From Idiomarina fontislapidosi (lineage in GTDB: Bacteria > Pseudomonadota > Gammaproteobacteria > Enterobacterales > Alteromonadaceae), in NCBI RefSeq assembly GCF_003226255.1, contig NZ_QJST01000006.1, forward strand, positions 62,001-126,000: a stretch of DNA of 64,000 nucleotides, written 5' to 3'. This document shows, in pieces, positions 38,476-49,276 of this stretch (position 1 is its first letter; the number at the start of each line of letters is the position of its first letter). Position numbers and translations under genes: made by a program. Below the pieces are notes generated by a model, which saw only the letters and a program-made list of their open reading frames with translations, made no database searches and had not been told where the DNA came from.

Positions 38476-39486
38476 ATGTCGAAACCTATCGTATTAAGTG
38501 GCTGTCAGCCGTCAGGTCAACTGTCAATTGGTAACTATATTGGTGCATTGCGTCAGTGGGTTAATATGCAAGCGACGCACGACTGCAAATTTATGTTAGT
38601 TGACCTGCACGCTATCACTGTGCGTCAAGAGCCTGAAAAACTCCAAGAAGCCACGCTTGATGGTTTGGCGTTGTATTTGGCCTGCGGTCTTGATCCTGAA
38701 CAAAGCACTGTGTTCATTCAGTCGCATGTTCCTGAGCACGCGCAGCTGGCGTGGATCTTAAATTGCTATACACAAATGGGTGAACTTAACCGCATGACGC
38801 AGTTTAAGGATAAGTCCCAACGCCATGCGAATAACATCAATGCCGGTTTATTTACCTACCCAGCGTTGATGGCAGCAGATATTTTACTTTACCAAGCGAA
38901 TGAAGTGCCGGTGGGTGATGATCAGAAGCAACACCTTGAATTGGCGCGAAATGTCGCGGAGCGCTTCAACAACTTGTACGGTGATGTCTTTAAGATTCCC
39001 GAACCAATGATTCCCAAAGTGGGTGCGCGTGTGATGTCGTTGCAAGATCCGACAAAGAAAATGTCAAAATCAGACGACAACCCGAATAATTATGTTGGCT
39101 TATTGGAAGATCCGAAGAAAATTCTTAAGAAGATTAAGAAAGCGGTTACCGATTCTGACGAGCAAGCGCGTATCTATTTTGATCAGCAAGAAAAGCCTGG
39201 CGTTTCGAATCTACTCAGTATTATGTCGGCGGCAACGGGTCGTAGCATTGATGAGTTGGTGCCAGAATACGAAGACAAAATGTATGGTCACTTGAAGAAA
39301 GACGTTGCTGAAGCTGTTGTGACAATGCTTGAGCCGATTCAACAGCGCTATCATGAGATGCGTAACGACCGTGAATTTTTGAACCAGGTGATGAAAAAGG
39401 GCGCAGACAAAGCCCGCGAGGCAGCTCACCAAACGCTTGCCGATGTTTACAAAGCCGTTGGCTTTGTCCAGTACCCTGGTCAGTGA
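38476..39486 (+). CDS. trpS: Tryptophanyl-tRNA synthetase
   Basis: TrpS charges tRNA-Trp with tryptophan. The 336 residues match E. coli (334). Class I signatures are present: a HIGH-like [13 protein letters not shown] near residue 12 (with SIGN) and KMSKSDDN near residue 195. The substrate helix [15 protein letters not shown] is conserved. It follows rpe by 17 bases and precedes pabA by 11, so the three probably share one transcript. Confidence 0.97.
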   Translation: MSKPIVLSGCQPSGQLSIGNYIGALRQWVNMQATHDCKFMLVDLHAITVRQEPEKLQEATLDGLALYLACGLDPEQSTVFIQSHVPEHAQLAWILNCYTQMGELNRMTQFKDKSQRHANNINAGLFTYPALMAADILLYQANEVPVGDDQKQHLELARNVAERFNNLYGDVFKIPEPMIPKVGARVMSLQDPTKKMSKSDDNPNNYVGLLEDPKKILKKIKKAVTDSDEQARIYFDQQEKPGVSNLLSIMSAATGRSIDELVPEYEDKMYGHLKKDVAEAVVTMLEPIQQRYHEMRNDREFLNQVMKKGADKAREAAHQTLADVYKAVGFVQYPGQ

Positions 39487-39497
39487 GGTGATGGCGC

Positions 39498-40082
39498 GTG
39501 ATCGCGTTAATCGATAACTATGACTCGTTTACCCATAACTTAGCGCGCTATTTTGAAGAGCTGGGTGAATCGGTTTGGGTTGTCCGGAATGATGCTATTT
39601 CACTAACGGATTTGCTGGCACGCCAACCGCGTGCCTTGGTCATTTCACCAGGGCCGTGCAGCCCAAATGAGTCTGGGATCTCGTTAGCGGCGATAGACGC
39701 GTGTGCGCACAATATCCCAATTTTGGGCGTATGCCTTGGACACCAAGCAATTGCGCAAGTGTGGGGGGCGCAAGTAGTCAGAGCACCGCGTGTTATGCAT
39801 GGTAAAGTATCGACGATAAACCATGACGGCGAAGGACTATATAGAGGCGTGGCGTCTCCTCTGGAAGTCACGCGTTATCACTCGTTAATTGTTGACCAAC
39901 AGAGTCTCTCGACCGACTTCCTGGTAGATGCTTGGGTTGAGACCGATGAGTTTGGTGTTGAAGTGATGGGAATGAGACACAAGCAGTTGCCCATATTTGG
40001 TGTTCAATTTCATCCAGAGTCGGTGTTAACCCAGTCTGGGCATCACATCATTAATAACTTTTTAACTATCGTTAACCGGTAA
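39498..40082 (+). CDS. pabA: Anthranilate/aminodeoxychorismate synthase glutamine amidotransferase component
   Basis: This class I glutamine amidotransferase subunit (194 residues) supplies ammonia to PabB for folate synthesis and/or to TrpE for tryptophan. The nucleophile motif GVCLGHQAIAQVWG and the C-terminal FGVQFHPESV with catalytic His-x-Glu are present. The GTG start at 39498 gives the normal MIALIDNYDSF N-terminus and has a GAGGTGAT ribosome site. I choose pabA because the gene precedes an argD/astC-type gene, as in E. coli; no trp genes other than trpS are near. It may serve both pathways. Confidence 0.88.
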   Translation: MIALIDNYDSFTHNLARYFEELGESVWVVRNDAISLTDLLARQPRALVISPGPCSPNESGISLAAIDACAHNIPILGVCLGHQAIAQVWGAQVVRAPRVMHGKVSTINHDGEGLYRGVASPLEVTRYHSLIVDQQSLSTDFLVDAWVETDEFGVEVMGMRHKQLPIFGVQFHPESVLTQSGHHIINNFLTIVNR

Positions 40083-40152
40083 CATGGTATATTCATCAAC
40101 GAGTGCGTGTCTTTTCAAATTCAGTATCTTTTAAACAAGGGTATACCGCTAA

Positions 40153-41331
40153 ATGTTTGATTTTTTTGCTGTATCGACCGAAGGAGGGAGCAAAGACCCC
40201 GCATTTCGTCTCGAAAAGCGTTTTATCAATTACTTAATTAGTTTCCCATTCGCGCGCAAAAGTCGTGATAAAGCTAATGGTGTTGAAAACGAAACTCAGG
40301 AACAGAAGCGCAGACTGTTGCAAGTTGAGCAAATAAATTACGATGAACGAGAGCGTCTTGCAAAAGCACGTCAACGTTATCAGGACAGGGTCTCTGATGA
40401 GCTACACGAAAACATCTATCGCCGCATCTTAAACCAGCTTGATGATCGAGATTTTATCCGTGAAAAGCTAATTCCTCTCCCAGACAAGTTGCCTGATTTA
40501 CTTGATATCTTGAGTACTAAGGCGGCCTCAATGCGTCGAATTGAGGATATTGCTCAAGGTATGGACTGGTTTCACAATGGTGTGCTCAAAACCGTGAATC
40601 AACCTCCATTTATTGACCAGCGGCGACAAAGCAAAAAAGTAAAATTAGAGAATCTACGTACCGCAATGAGCTTTATGGGGAGCGAAAACCTTCGCTTACT
40701 CACGCCTGCTTATATCATGCAATATTGGCTTCCACCATCAACACAGCCATTCACCTTGTTTCGTCGCAAGGTATGGGAACACTCGTTGGGTACAGCGATT
40801 ATCGCCCAAGCGATTGCCGAAACACGAAAGTTGAAGGATCCCGTGCTTGCCTACACGCTGGGGATGTTTCACGAGCTTGGAAAAATCGCGCTTACTAAGC
40901 TTTATTTACGGGTGTTTGATGATGTGCAGCGTGAAATGGCAATGGAGTCGATTAGCGACAGCAGCCCGGATCGCCACAGCGCGCTGGTTAACATTACGCC
41001 TGATGAACGCTTTTTACGAAATCTTATGTTAGAGCAGGATAAACGCGTGAGCTACATCGTGTCTGAGGGCTGGGGGTTGCAGCGCGTGCCGATTAGTCAG
41101 CATTTGCAGAACTTTCATCAAGCTAAAAATGTCAGGGATTTTGACTCGGACTACGCCAAAGTGCTGGCACAAGCCAATGCCTTTTGTGAGTTTCGTATGT
41201 TGCGCGAGGTTGAGTTGGCGTCTGTAGAAGAGGGTTCACACTTGCTGAAGCGCTACGATGTTGACGCAACATTGATTGCTGAGTTGAATACACTAAATCT
41301 CAAGCGCCCACGTTTTAATGTACCCGACTAG
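40153..41331 (+). CDS. HDOD domain protein
   Basis: A 392-residue protein with a charged, coiled N-terminal region (about 60-100, rich in E, R and Q) and an HDOD domain over about residues 105-310. Motifs include LRTAMSFMGSENLR, VWEHSLGTAIIAQAI and GMFHELGKIAL, where the HD pair is replaced by HE. HDOD proteins are non-catalytic relatives of HD hydrolases and act as scaffolds in bacterial signalling, often tied to motility or c-di-GMP. No sensor or GGDEF gene adjoins it. It lies between pabA and astC, with 70 and 282 bases of flanking gap. Confidence 0.82.
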   Translation: MFDFFAVSTEGGSKDPAFRLEKRFINYLISFPFARKSRDKANGVENETQEQKRRLLQVEQINYDERERLAKARQRYQDRVSDELHENIYRRILNQLDDRDFIREKLIPLPDKLPDLLDILSTKAASMRRIEDIAQGMDWFHNGVLKTVNQPPFIDQRRQSKKVKLENLRTAMSFMGSENLRLLTPAYIMQYWLPPSTQPFTLFRRKVWEHSLGTAIIAQAIAETRKLKDPVLAYTLGMFHELGKIALTKLYLRVFDDVQREMAMESISDSSPDRHSALVNITPDERFLRNLMLEQDKRVSYIVSEGWGLQRVPISQHLQNFHQAKNVRDFDSDYAKVLAQANAFCEFRMLREVELASVEEGSHLLKRYDVDATLIAELNTLNLKRPRFNVPD

Positions 41332-42837
<1,506 letters not shown>

Positions 42838-42850
42838 TTGAGGGCCCGCT

Positions 42851-43876
42851 ATGTTGGTTATTCGACCGATAGAGGCAGCAGATTACGAAGCACTCTATAG
42901 TTGTGCGGTAGAGTCTGGGCACGGGTTTACATCATTGCCAATTGATAAAGGTCTGCTCGAGCGTCGTATCGCTCGAGCACAGGCTGCTTTTGCTAAACAA
43001 GATGTAGCGACGCCCGGAGATGAAAGTTACCTGTTCGTCATGGAAGATACTGAAACGGGCGAGATTGCCGGTGTGAGTGGTATTGAAGCCGCAGTAGGAT
43101 TGACGGAAGCATTCTGGCATTACCGCCTAGGTAAGGTGGTTCACCACTCTGAAAAGCTGAATATTCACAACACATTGGAAACACTGTCGCTGTGCAACGA
43201 TTACACAGGTGTGTCTGAGTTATGCACACTGTTTTTGCGTGAACCCTATCGCCATAACTTAAACGGTCGCACGTTGTCACGTTTTCGCATGCTGTTCTTA
43301 GCACAGTTTAAACAGCGTTTTAGTGATTGGGTGATCGCCGAAATGCGCGGCGTGTGTGATGATGATGGCGCATCACCGTTTTGGGATTGGTTGGAAGAGC
43401 ACTTCTTCTCAATGGATTTTCCAAAAGCGGATTATTTAAGTGGTATTGGTGATAAAACCTTTATCGCTGAGTTAATGCCTCGCTACCCTATCTACACCTC
43501 ACTGTTGCCCGAAAAGGCGCGTGCGGTGATAGGTAAAGTGCACGACAATACCCGACCTGCGCTTAAGTTGTTGGAGTCAGAAGGGTTTAGATTCCGTGGC
43601 TTTGTCGATATTTTTGATGCTGGACCGACAGTTGAAGCTGAAGTTCAGAACTTGCGTAGCGTACGTAACAGTGTGATTAAACAGGTGACATTGGTTGAAA
43701 AACCAGTCGATGCAGAGAATGCGACACCGCATATCATCTGCAACACCCAAATCGAATCATTTAGAGCGGCTCAGGTGCGTCATGTGGACGGGTCTGACCA
43801 AGTGCAATTAAGCACTGAGCAAGCGGATAAATTGAATCTATCTGAGGGCGATACAGTGCGTATCGTGGCTCTGTAA
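42851..43876 (+). CDS. astA: Arginine N-succinyltransferase
   Basis: AstA transfers succinyl from succinyl-CoA to arginine, the first step of the arginine succinyltransferase pathway. The 341 residues match E. coli AstA (344), with the N-terminal [19 protein letters not shown], the central [26 protein letters not shown] and the [19 protein letters not shown] segment typical of the family. It is a single-subunit form. It sits between astC and astD. AstB and AstE are not in the window and must be encoded elsewhere for a working pathway. Confidence 0.95.
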   Translation: MLVIRPIEAADYEALYSCAVESGHGFTSLPIDKGLLERRIARAQAAFAKQDVATPGDESYLFVMEDTETGEIAGVSGIEAAVGLTEAFWHYRLGKVVHHSEKLNIHNTLETLSLCNDYTGVSELCTLFLREPYRHNLNGRTLSRFRMLFLAQFKQRFSDWVIAEMRGVCDDDGASPFWDWLEEHFFSMDFPKADYLSGIGDKTFIAELMPRYPIYTSLLPEKARAVIGKVHDNTRPALKLLESEGFRFRGFVDIFDAGPTVEAEVQNLRSVRNSVIKQVTLVEKPVDAENATPHIICNTQIESFRAAQVRHVDGSDQVQLSTEQADKLNLSEGDTVRIVAL

Positions 43877-43886
43877 CAGGAGAACA

Positions 43887-45359
43887 ATGATGAGTTCTAA
43901 TGTACAGTTTATTAATGATCAATGGCTCGCCGGCGAAGGGAAAACCTTCAAGTCAATTGATCCTGCCCGGAACGAGGTGGTTTGGAGCGGCGAAAGCGCC
44001 TCTGAACAACAAGTAGAGGCGGCAGTGATGGCCGCTCGAGCGGCATTTCCAGAATGGTCACATAAGTCATTCGATGACCGTCTCGCGATTTGCAAAAAGT
44101 TCTCGGAACTGCTTGAACAAAATAAAGAGCGTTTGGCACGTGTGATGGCGGCAGAAACCGGTAAACCCGTATGGGAAACCCGTACTGAAGTCGGCGCTAT
44201 GATTGGTAAAGTCGGTATTTCTGAACGTGCATATAAAGAGCGCACCGGGACTGTCGAAAACGAAATGCCGGGCGCAAAGGCGTTTATTCGTCATAAGCCG
44301 CATGGTGTGGTCGCTGTTTACGGACCCTATAATTTCCCTGGTCATTTGCCTAACGGACACATCGTTCCAGCACTTCTTGCCGGTAACACCGTGGTATTTA
44401 AACCGTCAGAACTGACACCACACGTCGCACAAGTGACGGTCGAACTTTGGCAAGAAGCTGGCCTTCCAGCAGGTGTGCTCAACCTTGTTCAAGGCGAAGT
44501 CGAGACGGGTAAAGCATTGTCTGTTCATCCGCAAATTGACGGGTTGTACTTCACTGGCTCTTCGAACACGGGGCACTTATTGCATAAGCAGTTTGGTGGA
44601 CGTCCAGATAAGATTTTGGCGTTGGAAATGGGCGGTAATAACCCTCTGATTGTGACCAATGTCAGTGATGTCGACGCGGCTGTACACAATATTGTTCAGT
44701 CGGCGTTTATTACTTCAGGTCAACGCTGCACTTGTGCTCGTAAACTGTTTATCGAGAATACTGAGTTAGGTGGAAAGGTACTCGACCGTCTTGTTGAGGT
44801 TACCGAAAACATTTTGGTTGACGATTATGATGCCGATCCGCAACCGTTTATGGGCGCTATGATTTCGGCAAAAGCGGCCTCTCAAATGGTTGATGCTCAG
44901 AATGAACTCATGCAGCTCGGTGGAAAGCCACTGGTGAAGTTGAAGCAAAAGGACAGCAACCTTGGCTTTGTGACGCCGGGTATTATTGATATGTCTGGCG
45001 TCGATGACGCACCTGATGAAGAGTATTTCGGTCCGTTGCTTAAAGTCTATCGGTTTGACGATCTGGATGACGCGATCGCTAAAGCTAACGATACTCGCTA
45101 TGGTTTATCGGCAGGTATCTTATGTGATGATGAAGCAACCTACCGTCACTTCTTCAAGCATATCCGTGCTGGTATTGTTAATTGGAATAAACCGATTACT
45201 GGAGCAAGCAGCGCCGCGCCATTTGGCGGTATCGGAGCCAGTGGTAATCACCGTGCAAGCGCATATTATGCGGCGGATTACTGCTCCTATCCTGTTGCAT
45301 CTGTTGAAGCAGACACACAAAGTTTGCCAGAAACACTAGCGCCAGGACTAAAATTTTAA
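43887..45359 (+). CDS. astD: N-succinylglutamate 5-semialdehyde dehydrogenase
   Basis: AstD oxidises succinylglutamate semialdehyde to succinylglutamate with NAD. The 490-residue aldehyde dehydrogenase has the nucleotide motif [15 protein letters not shown], the general-base glutamate in [13 protein letters not shown], and the catalytic cysteine in [11 protein letters not shown] (about residue 280). The AGGAG site at 43879-43883 serves the ATG at 43887; a second ATG follows directly. Its C-terminus keeps the [10 protein letters not shown] ending of the family. The DUF3802 gene follows after 12 bases. Confidence 0.95.
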   Translation: MMSSNVQFINDQWLAGEGKTFKSIDPARNEVVWSGESASEQQVEAAVMAARAAFPEWSHKSFDDRLAICKKFSELLEQNKERLARVMAAETGKPVWETRTEVGAMIGKVGISERAYKERTGTVENEMPGAKAFIRHKPHGVVAVYGPYNFPGHLPNGHIVPALLAGNTVVFKPSELTPHVAQVTVELWQEAGLPAGVLNLVQGEVETGKALSVHPQIDGLYFTGSSNTGHLLHKQFGGRPDKILALEMGGNNPLIVTNVSDVDAAVHNIVQSAFITSGQRCTCARKLFIENTELGGKVLDRLVEVTENILVDDYDADPQPFMGAMISAKAASQMVDAQNELMQLGGKPLVKLKQKDSNLGFVTPGIIDMSGVDDAPDEEYFGPLLKVYRFDDLDDAIAKANDTRYGLSAGILCDDEATYRHFFKHIRAGIVNWNKPITGASSAAPFGGIGASGNHRASAYYAADYCSYPVASVEADTQSLPETLAPGLKF

Positions 45360-45371
45360 TAAGTTATCTCA

Positions 45372-45719
45372 ATGATTACTGAGACAGACGGTTACGTCGA
45401 ACTTATTCACTATCTGACTGAGCAACTTCCGCTGTTCGAAAAGCGTAAGTTGCCAGCAGGTAGTGCTAATTATACCTTGCGTGATGTGCTTGAGGAGAAA
45501 CTCTCACAGCACATGATGGCGCTGTTTGAGCAAAACGATATCGACCAAGATACGCGGCTCGACATTGTGCGAGAAGCTGACGCCATTATGTATGATTTAG
45601 AAGAAATCCTCTCATCTGTACTCGACAATCATCCCTCCGAACAACAAGAGACGTTTATTATTGAATTCGTAGGTTTGGTGAAGAACCTCTTTGATCAGCG
45701 TCTGAATACCAAAGGCTAA
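45372..45719 (+). CDS. DUF3802 family protein
   Basis: A 115-residue cytoplasmic protein, acidic and mostly helical, without cysteines or signal. The N-terminal TDGYVELIHYLTEQLPLFE and the C-terminal FIIEFVGLVKNLFDQRL patterns resemble DUF3802, a family of unknown function that I recall next to astD in Shewanella. It lies 12 bases after astD and eight bases before the OsmC-like gene, so it is part of the same transcript. A link to arginine breakdown is suggested by position only. Confidence 0.6.
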   Translation: MITETDGYVELIHYLTEQLPLFEKRKLPAGSANYTLRDVLEEKLSQHMMALFEQNDIDQDTRLDIVREADAIMYDLEEILSSVLDNHPSEQQETFIIEFVGLVKNLFDQRLNTKG

Positions 45720-45727
45720 TCTCATTT

Positions 45728-46144
45728 ATGTCTGATAATACCTTGAACGCGACGGTTAAGTGGCTTGATGATCTGACTTTTGTAGCTGAGTCGGGCAGTG
45801 GTCATCAAATGGTCTTAGATGGTCATGCCAAAACGGCAGCAAGCCCCATGGAAGCCATTTTAGTGGCGGCGGGCAGTTGTGCGTCTGTCGATGTTGTAAG
45901 CATTTTACAAAAAGCACGGCAAGCAGTTCATCATTGCGAATGTCGAGTGGTTGGTGAGCGGGTGAGTGATACACCCAAAGTGTTCAAGAAAGTGCACTTA
46001 GAGTTTATCGTAACGGGTGAAGCGATTGTCGAAAGTCATGTTGATAGAGCCGTTAAGTTGTCTGCCGATAAATATTGTTCAGTGGCGAAAATGCTCGAAG
46101 CCAGTGTTGAGATGAGCCACAGTTATAAGATTATTGAAGCGTGA
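45728..46144 (+). CDS. yhfA: OsmC family protein, YhfA type
   Basis: A 138-residue member of the OsmC/Ohr superfamily, close to E. coli YhfA (134). The pattern SPMEAILVAAGSCASVDVVSILQKAR and the late LSADKYCSVAKMLEASVEMSHSY align well with YhfA. OsmC relatives reduce organic peroxides with two cysteines; here the first is in GSCAS and the second in KYCSV, so the reactive pair is probably present. The physiological role of YhfA is not established. Its stop overlaps the rlmJ start by three to four bases (GTGA). Confidence 0.88.
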   Translation: MSDNTLNATVKWLDDLTFVAESGSGHQMVLDGHAKTAASPMEAILVAAGSCASVDVVSILQKARQAVHHCECRVVGERVSDTPKVFKKVHLEFIVTGEAIVESHVDRAVKLSADKYCSVAKMLEASVEMSHSYKIIEA

Positions 46145-46995
46145 ACTATCGACATATTTATCACGCCGGTAACTTTGCCGACGTATTTAAACATCTTCTG
46201 CTGGTTATCGCGATTGACTACTACAAGCAGAAAAATAAGCCGATTTGCGTGCTAGATACCCATGGCGGTATTGGTCTGTATGATCTGACCTCTGAGCAAG
46301 CCGGCAAGACCAACGAGTACCCAGAGGGTATTGGACGGCTTTGGAATGATGCCGATGCACCTGCTTTCGTTGAACCCTACCTGAATATAGTGAAAGAGCT
46401 GAATGAGCATGGCGAGCTGACAGCATATCCAGGTTCACCTTGGGTTGTTCAGCAACTGCTACGAGCCCACGATAGACACATAGTCAGCGAATTACATACT
46501 GATGATGCCGTGGCGTTAAAAGAGAATTTACGCGGGCAGCGACACAGTCAGTTAGAGGTGTTAGCACCATTTGATGGTTACGAGGCTTTAAAGGCTAAGT
46601 TGCCACCCGCTGAAAAGCGTGGCTTGGTGCTGATTGATCCGCCGTTTGAGTCGGTCCATGAGTTCGATGATATTGTCACGGCTATTGAACATGGCATTAA
46701 GCGTTGGGCAGCGGGTAGTTTTGCTGTTTGGTTTCCGCTTAAAGACGACGAGAAGGTCGGTGATTTTTATCGCCAACTGCGTGATATAGCAGGATTGCCG
46801 AAAACCTTAGCGATTGAGCTAATGGTGAAAGAACCCAACCCTACTACAGGCTTATATGGCTGTGGGTATGTTTGGGTTAATCCACCGTATGGTGTTCAGC
46901 AACAATTGCCTGACGTGATGAATTACTTGCAACGTATCTTGGCACAAGACAGTTCGGCTCATGCGCGCACGTTTTGGTTAGTGGAAGAATCGTAA
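46141..46995 (+). CDS. rlmJ: 23S rRNA (adenine-2030-N6)-methyltransferase RlmJ
   Basis: RlmJ methylates A2030 of 23S rRNA with S-adenosylmethionine. The 284 residues match E. coli RlmJ (280). The start MNYRHIYHAGNFADVFKH carries the typical N-terminal substrate-binding motif and includes the GTG start at 46141 (overlapping the upstream stop). The SAM/catalytic motif LIDPPFE is seen near residue 165, and YGCGYVWVNPPYG near the C-terminus. It ends one base before the convergent prkB. Confidence 0.95.
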   Translation: MNYRHIYHAGNFADVFKHLLLVIAIDYYKQKNKPICVLDTHGGIGLYDLTSEQAGKTNEYPEGIGRLWNDADAPAFVEPYLNIVKELNEHGELTAYPGSPWVVQQLLRAHDRHIVSELHTDDAVALKENLRGQRHSQLEVLAPFDGYEALKAKLPPAEKRGLVLIDPPFESVHEFDDIVTAIEHGIKRWAAGSFAVWFPLKDDEKVGDFYRQLRDIAGLPKTLAIELMVKEPNPTTGLYGCGYVWVNPPYGVQQQLPDVMNYLQRILAQDSSAHARTFWLVEES

Positions 46996-46996
46996 T

Positions 46997-47893
46997 CTAG
47001 TTATCGAGCCAGTCAACTTGGGTACGTAGTTGAGTTTTGCGCTCGATAATTTGTTCGATCAACGGCGTGAGAATTAGCTCCATCGCCAACGCCTGCTTTC
47101 CTCCAGGCACCACTAAGGTGTTGGTACGTGACATAAAGGAGCCGTCGATCATCTGTAGGTAATACGGGAAATCGACATTTTTCATGCCGCGAAAGCGAAT
47201 AACGACAAAGCTCTCGTCGTGGGAGGGAATCTCTTTAGCGCTAAATGGGTTCGATGTATCGACAGTAGGCACACGTTGGAAATTGATATGTGTCCGCGAA
47301 AATTGCGGCACGATATGATAGATGTAATCTTCCATGCTGCGAATAATACTGGTGGTCACTGCTTCACGTGAATGGCCGCGTTCTTGCGTGTCGCGTACCA
47401 GTTTTTGAATCCACTCTAGGTTGACGATAGGCACCATGCCGATTAATAAATCAACGTGCTGGCTTACGTCGTAACCTTCACCGCAAACGCCGCCATGTAA
47501 GCCTTCGTAAAATAGCGCATCGGTGTGCTCGGGCATATCCTCCCACGGGGTGAAGGTGCCAGGCATTTGATTGTAAGGTACAGCGTCGTCAAAGGTATGA
47601 AGATAACGACGAATCTGGCCACTGCCTGTGCGTCCGTACTCCTCAAAAAGTGATTCAAGGCGTTCAAAGTCATTGGCTTCGGGACCAAAGTAGCTGATAT
47701 GCCGACCCTGCTCTTGTGCCTTACGAATAGCGACATCCATTTCTGGTCGAGAGTAGCGGTGAAAGCTATCGCCTTCAACAAACGCAGCGGATACATCAAG
47801 CGAGCGAAAGATATGACGAAGTGCTTGGCCTGTCGTAGTCGTGCCAGAACCCGACGAACCTGTGACCGCAATGATCGGATGCTTCGAAGACAT
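46997..47893 (-). CDS. prkB: Phosphoribulokinase-like protein PrkB
   Basis: A 298-residue P-loop kinase of the phosphoribulokinase/uridine kinase family. The P-loop reads VTGSSGSGTTTTGQ, where the usual lysine of the Walker motif is replaced by threonine, as in E. coli PrkB. The GDSFHRYSR and GLHGGVCGEGYDVSQHVD segments are typical of this branch. There is no RuBisCO or other Calvin-cycle gene nearby, so carbon fixation is not indicated. Its function in heterotrophic gammaproteobacteria is not established. It is transcribed toward rlmJ and starts 54 bases from slyX. Confidence 0.88.
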   Translation of the reverse strand: MSSKHPIIAVTGSSGSGTTTTGQALRHIFRSLDVSAAFVEGDSFHRYSRPEMDVAIRKAQEQGRHISYFGPEANDFERLESLFEEYGRTGSGQIRRYLHTFDDAVPYNQMPGTFTPWEDMPEHTDALFYEGLHGGVCGEGYDVSQHVDLLIGMVPIVNLEWIQKLVRDTQERGHSREAVTTSIIRSMEDYIYHIVPQFSRTHINFQRVPTVDTSNPFSAKEIPSHDESFVVIRFRGMKNVDFPYYLQMIDGSFMSRTNTLVVPGGKQALAMELILTPLIEQIIERKTQLRTQVDWLDN

Positions 47894-47947
47894 AAAAACC
47901 TATTAACAATGAGTGAACATCTGTTATAGCGGATAACCGCTTCAGGA

Positions 47948-48178
47948 TCAATAATGTGGTGGCGGTGGCTCAGCGCTTGGATCCGCATCAGGAGAGGACT
48001 GATTGTCCTGAATTTGACGTAAGCGCTCGCCGAGATACTTCATTCGTCGGGCGACTTCAGCGAGTTCTTTATTATGTTCGGTTACACGCTGATTGAGAGA
48101 GTCGATAATATCTTCTTGAAATGCAAGCTGTGACTCGAGGTTATCAATTCTGTTTTGTAATTGTTCTACATCTTTCAT
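47948..48178 (-). CDS. slyX: SlyX family protein
   Basis: A 76-residue coiled-coil protein with heptad-like spacing (LQNRIDNLESQLAFQEDIIDSLNQRV) and the typical C-terminal PPPHY ending. SlyX homologues occur next to fkpA in E. coli; their function is unknown. The ATG at 48178 is one base after the WD40 stop; a longer frame to 48220 would overlap the WD40 gene and adds 14 unconserved residues. Close packing suggests co-transcription with the WD40 gene. Confidence 0.85.
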   Translation of the reverse strand: MKDVEQLQNRIDNLESQLAFQEDIIDSLNQRVTEHNKELAEVARRMKYLGERLRQIQDNQSSPDADPSAEPPPPHY

Positions 48179-48179
48179 A

Positions 48180-49181
48180 TTACTGCTGCCAATTAGGTTC
48201 AAGTTGCCACCATTCGCCAAAACCTGCTGAGCTCTCGCTCATGATGACGCCCGTGTTTTCATCAAGCCAGGTCGATAAAACGACGGCATTATTGGGGCGG
48301 TGGTCGTCCCGTAATTCTACGTTCCACGCTCTCAGCTCTTCACCGGTTTCGCTGCGCCAAAGGGTGACTTGCCGTGAGGGTGAGCCAGTAATTAGGAAAT
48401 CGCCTGACTGACTAAAACGTGCGCTGCTAAATATTCTAACACGCTCAATGATATCAAGTTGCGTAATTTGCTCGCCTGAATTGACATCCCAAATATAGGC
48501 TTGGTCTAAACTGCCCGCGGTGAGTGCAAAGCGACCGCCGGCGTGCAACGCAACTTTAGTGAGACGAGTTTCATGCTGCCACTGATGTATTGGCTGGCCT
48601 GACTCTGTTGACCATAAAATAGCGGTTTGGTCAGTGCTACCGCTTAAGACATAGCGACCATTTGGTGCAATGGCTAAGTCAGTTATTGCATCTTGATGGC
48701 CGTAAAACTCTAACCGCCGTCCTGAATCAGGATTGAAAGCGATTTGAGTACCGTTATTAAGACCTAATATAATGGTGCTACCACTGTTTGATACCGCAAC
48801 ATTAGCTATATCGGCTCCGCCCGATTGCCAATACCCTAAATTTGTACCATCCTTAGCGCTCCAAAGGCTAAACGCCTTGCGGCTAGCAGCGACCACTGTG
48901 CGACCATCTGCACCGATATCCACGGCAATAATTTGTGACACATCAGCGTCATCTTGCCGCCATTGGTACTTGGCATTGTTCGCGTAGCGCGGCCATAATA
49001 GTACGCCATTACCGTCAGTTGCGACGACACTGAATGTGCCGTCATCAGCTATATCTGCAACATAAGTGCCTGCTTCGGCATGTGCTTTTTTATGGATCTG
49101 CTCCGGTGCAGGTGTGCAGCCAAACAGCATCGCGCAGCTTGTGATAATAAGAGCGAATATGGCGTTTTGCTTAATATTCAT
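48180..49181 (-). CDS. WD40-repeat lipoprotein
   Basis: A 333-residue protein with a lipoprotein signal (CAMLFGC, cysteine near residue 22) and about seven WD40-type repeats, recognisable by GRYVLSGSTDQTAILWSTESG, GRFALTAGSLDQAYIWDVNSG and SGDFLITGSPSRQVTLW. WD40 propellers are binding platforms, so an envelope scaffold or assembly role is plausible but unproved. I chose ATG 49181, which has an AAGG site; a TTG at 49187 is in frame. It lies between slyX and the divergent FkpA-like gene. Confidence 0.8.
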   Translation of the reverse strand: MNIKQNAIFALIITSCAMLFGCTPAPEQIHKKAHAEAGTYVADIADDGTFSVVATDGNGVLLWPRYANNAKYQWRQDDADVSQIIAVDIGADGRTVVAASRKAFSLWSAKDGTNLGYWQSGGADIANVAVSNSGSTIILGLNNGTQIAFNPDSGRRLEFYGHQDAITDLAIAPNGRYVLSGSTDQTAILWSTESGQPIHQWQHETRLTKVALHAGGRFALTAGSLDQAYIWDVNSGEQITQLDIIERVRIFSSARFSQSGDFLITGSPSRQVTLWRSETGEELRAWNVELRDDHRPNNAVVLSTWLDENTGVIMSESSAGFGEWWQLEPNWQQ

Positions 49182-49276
49182 GGGCAAGCCTTATGGTGTT
49201 GTGTAGTATGGGGCTGACCGAACATTTTGATTATGGCATAGTCAATTACTTTACGGGATGTTAATTGGAGAAAAAG

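Noticed and set aside
46997-47893. prkB as a sign of Calvin-cycle carbon fixation
   Set aside because: The protein belongs to the PrkB branch widespread in heterotrophs and no RuBisCO gene is present.
47464-47988. A 174-codon frame overlapping prkB on the same strand
   Set aside because: It is a shifted reading of prkB, whose own frame has clear family motifs, and its protein shows no domain.
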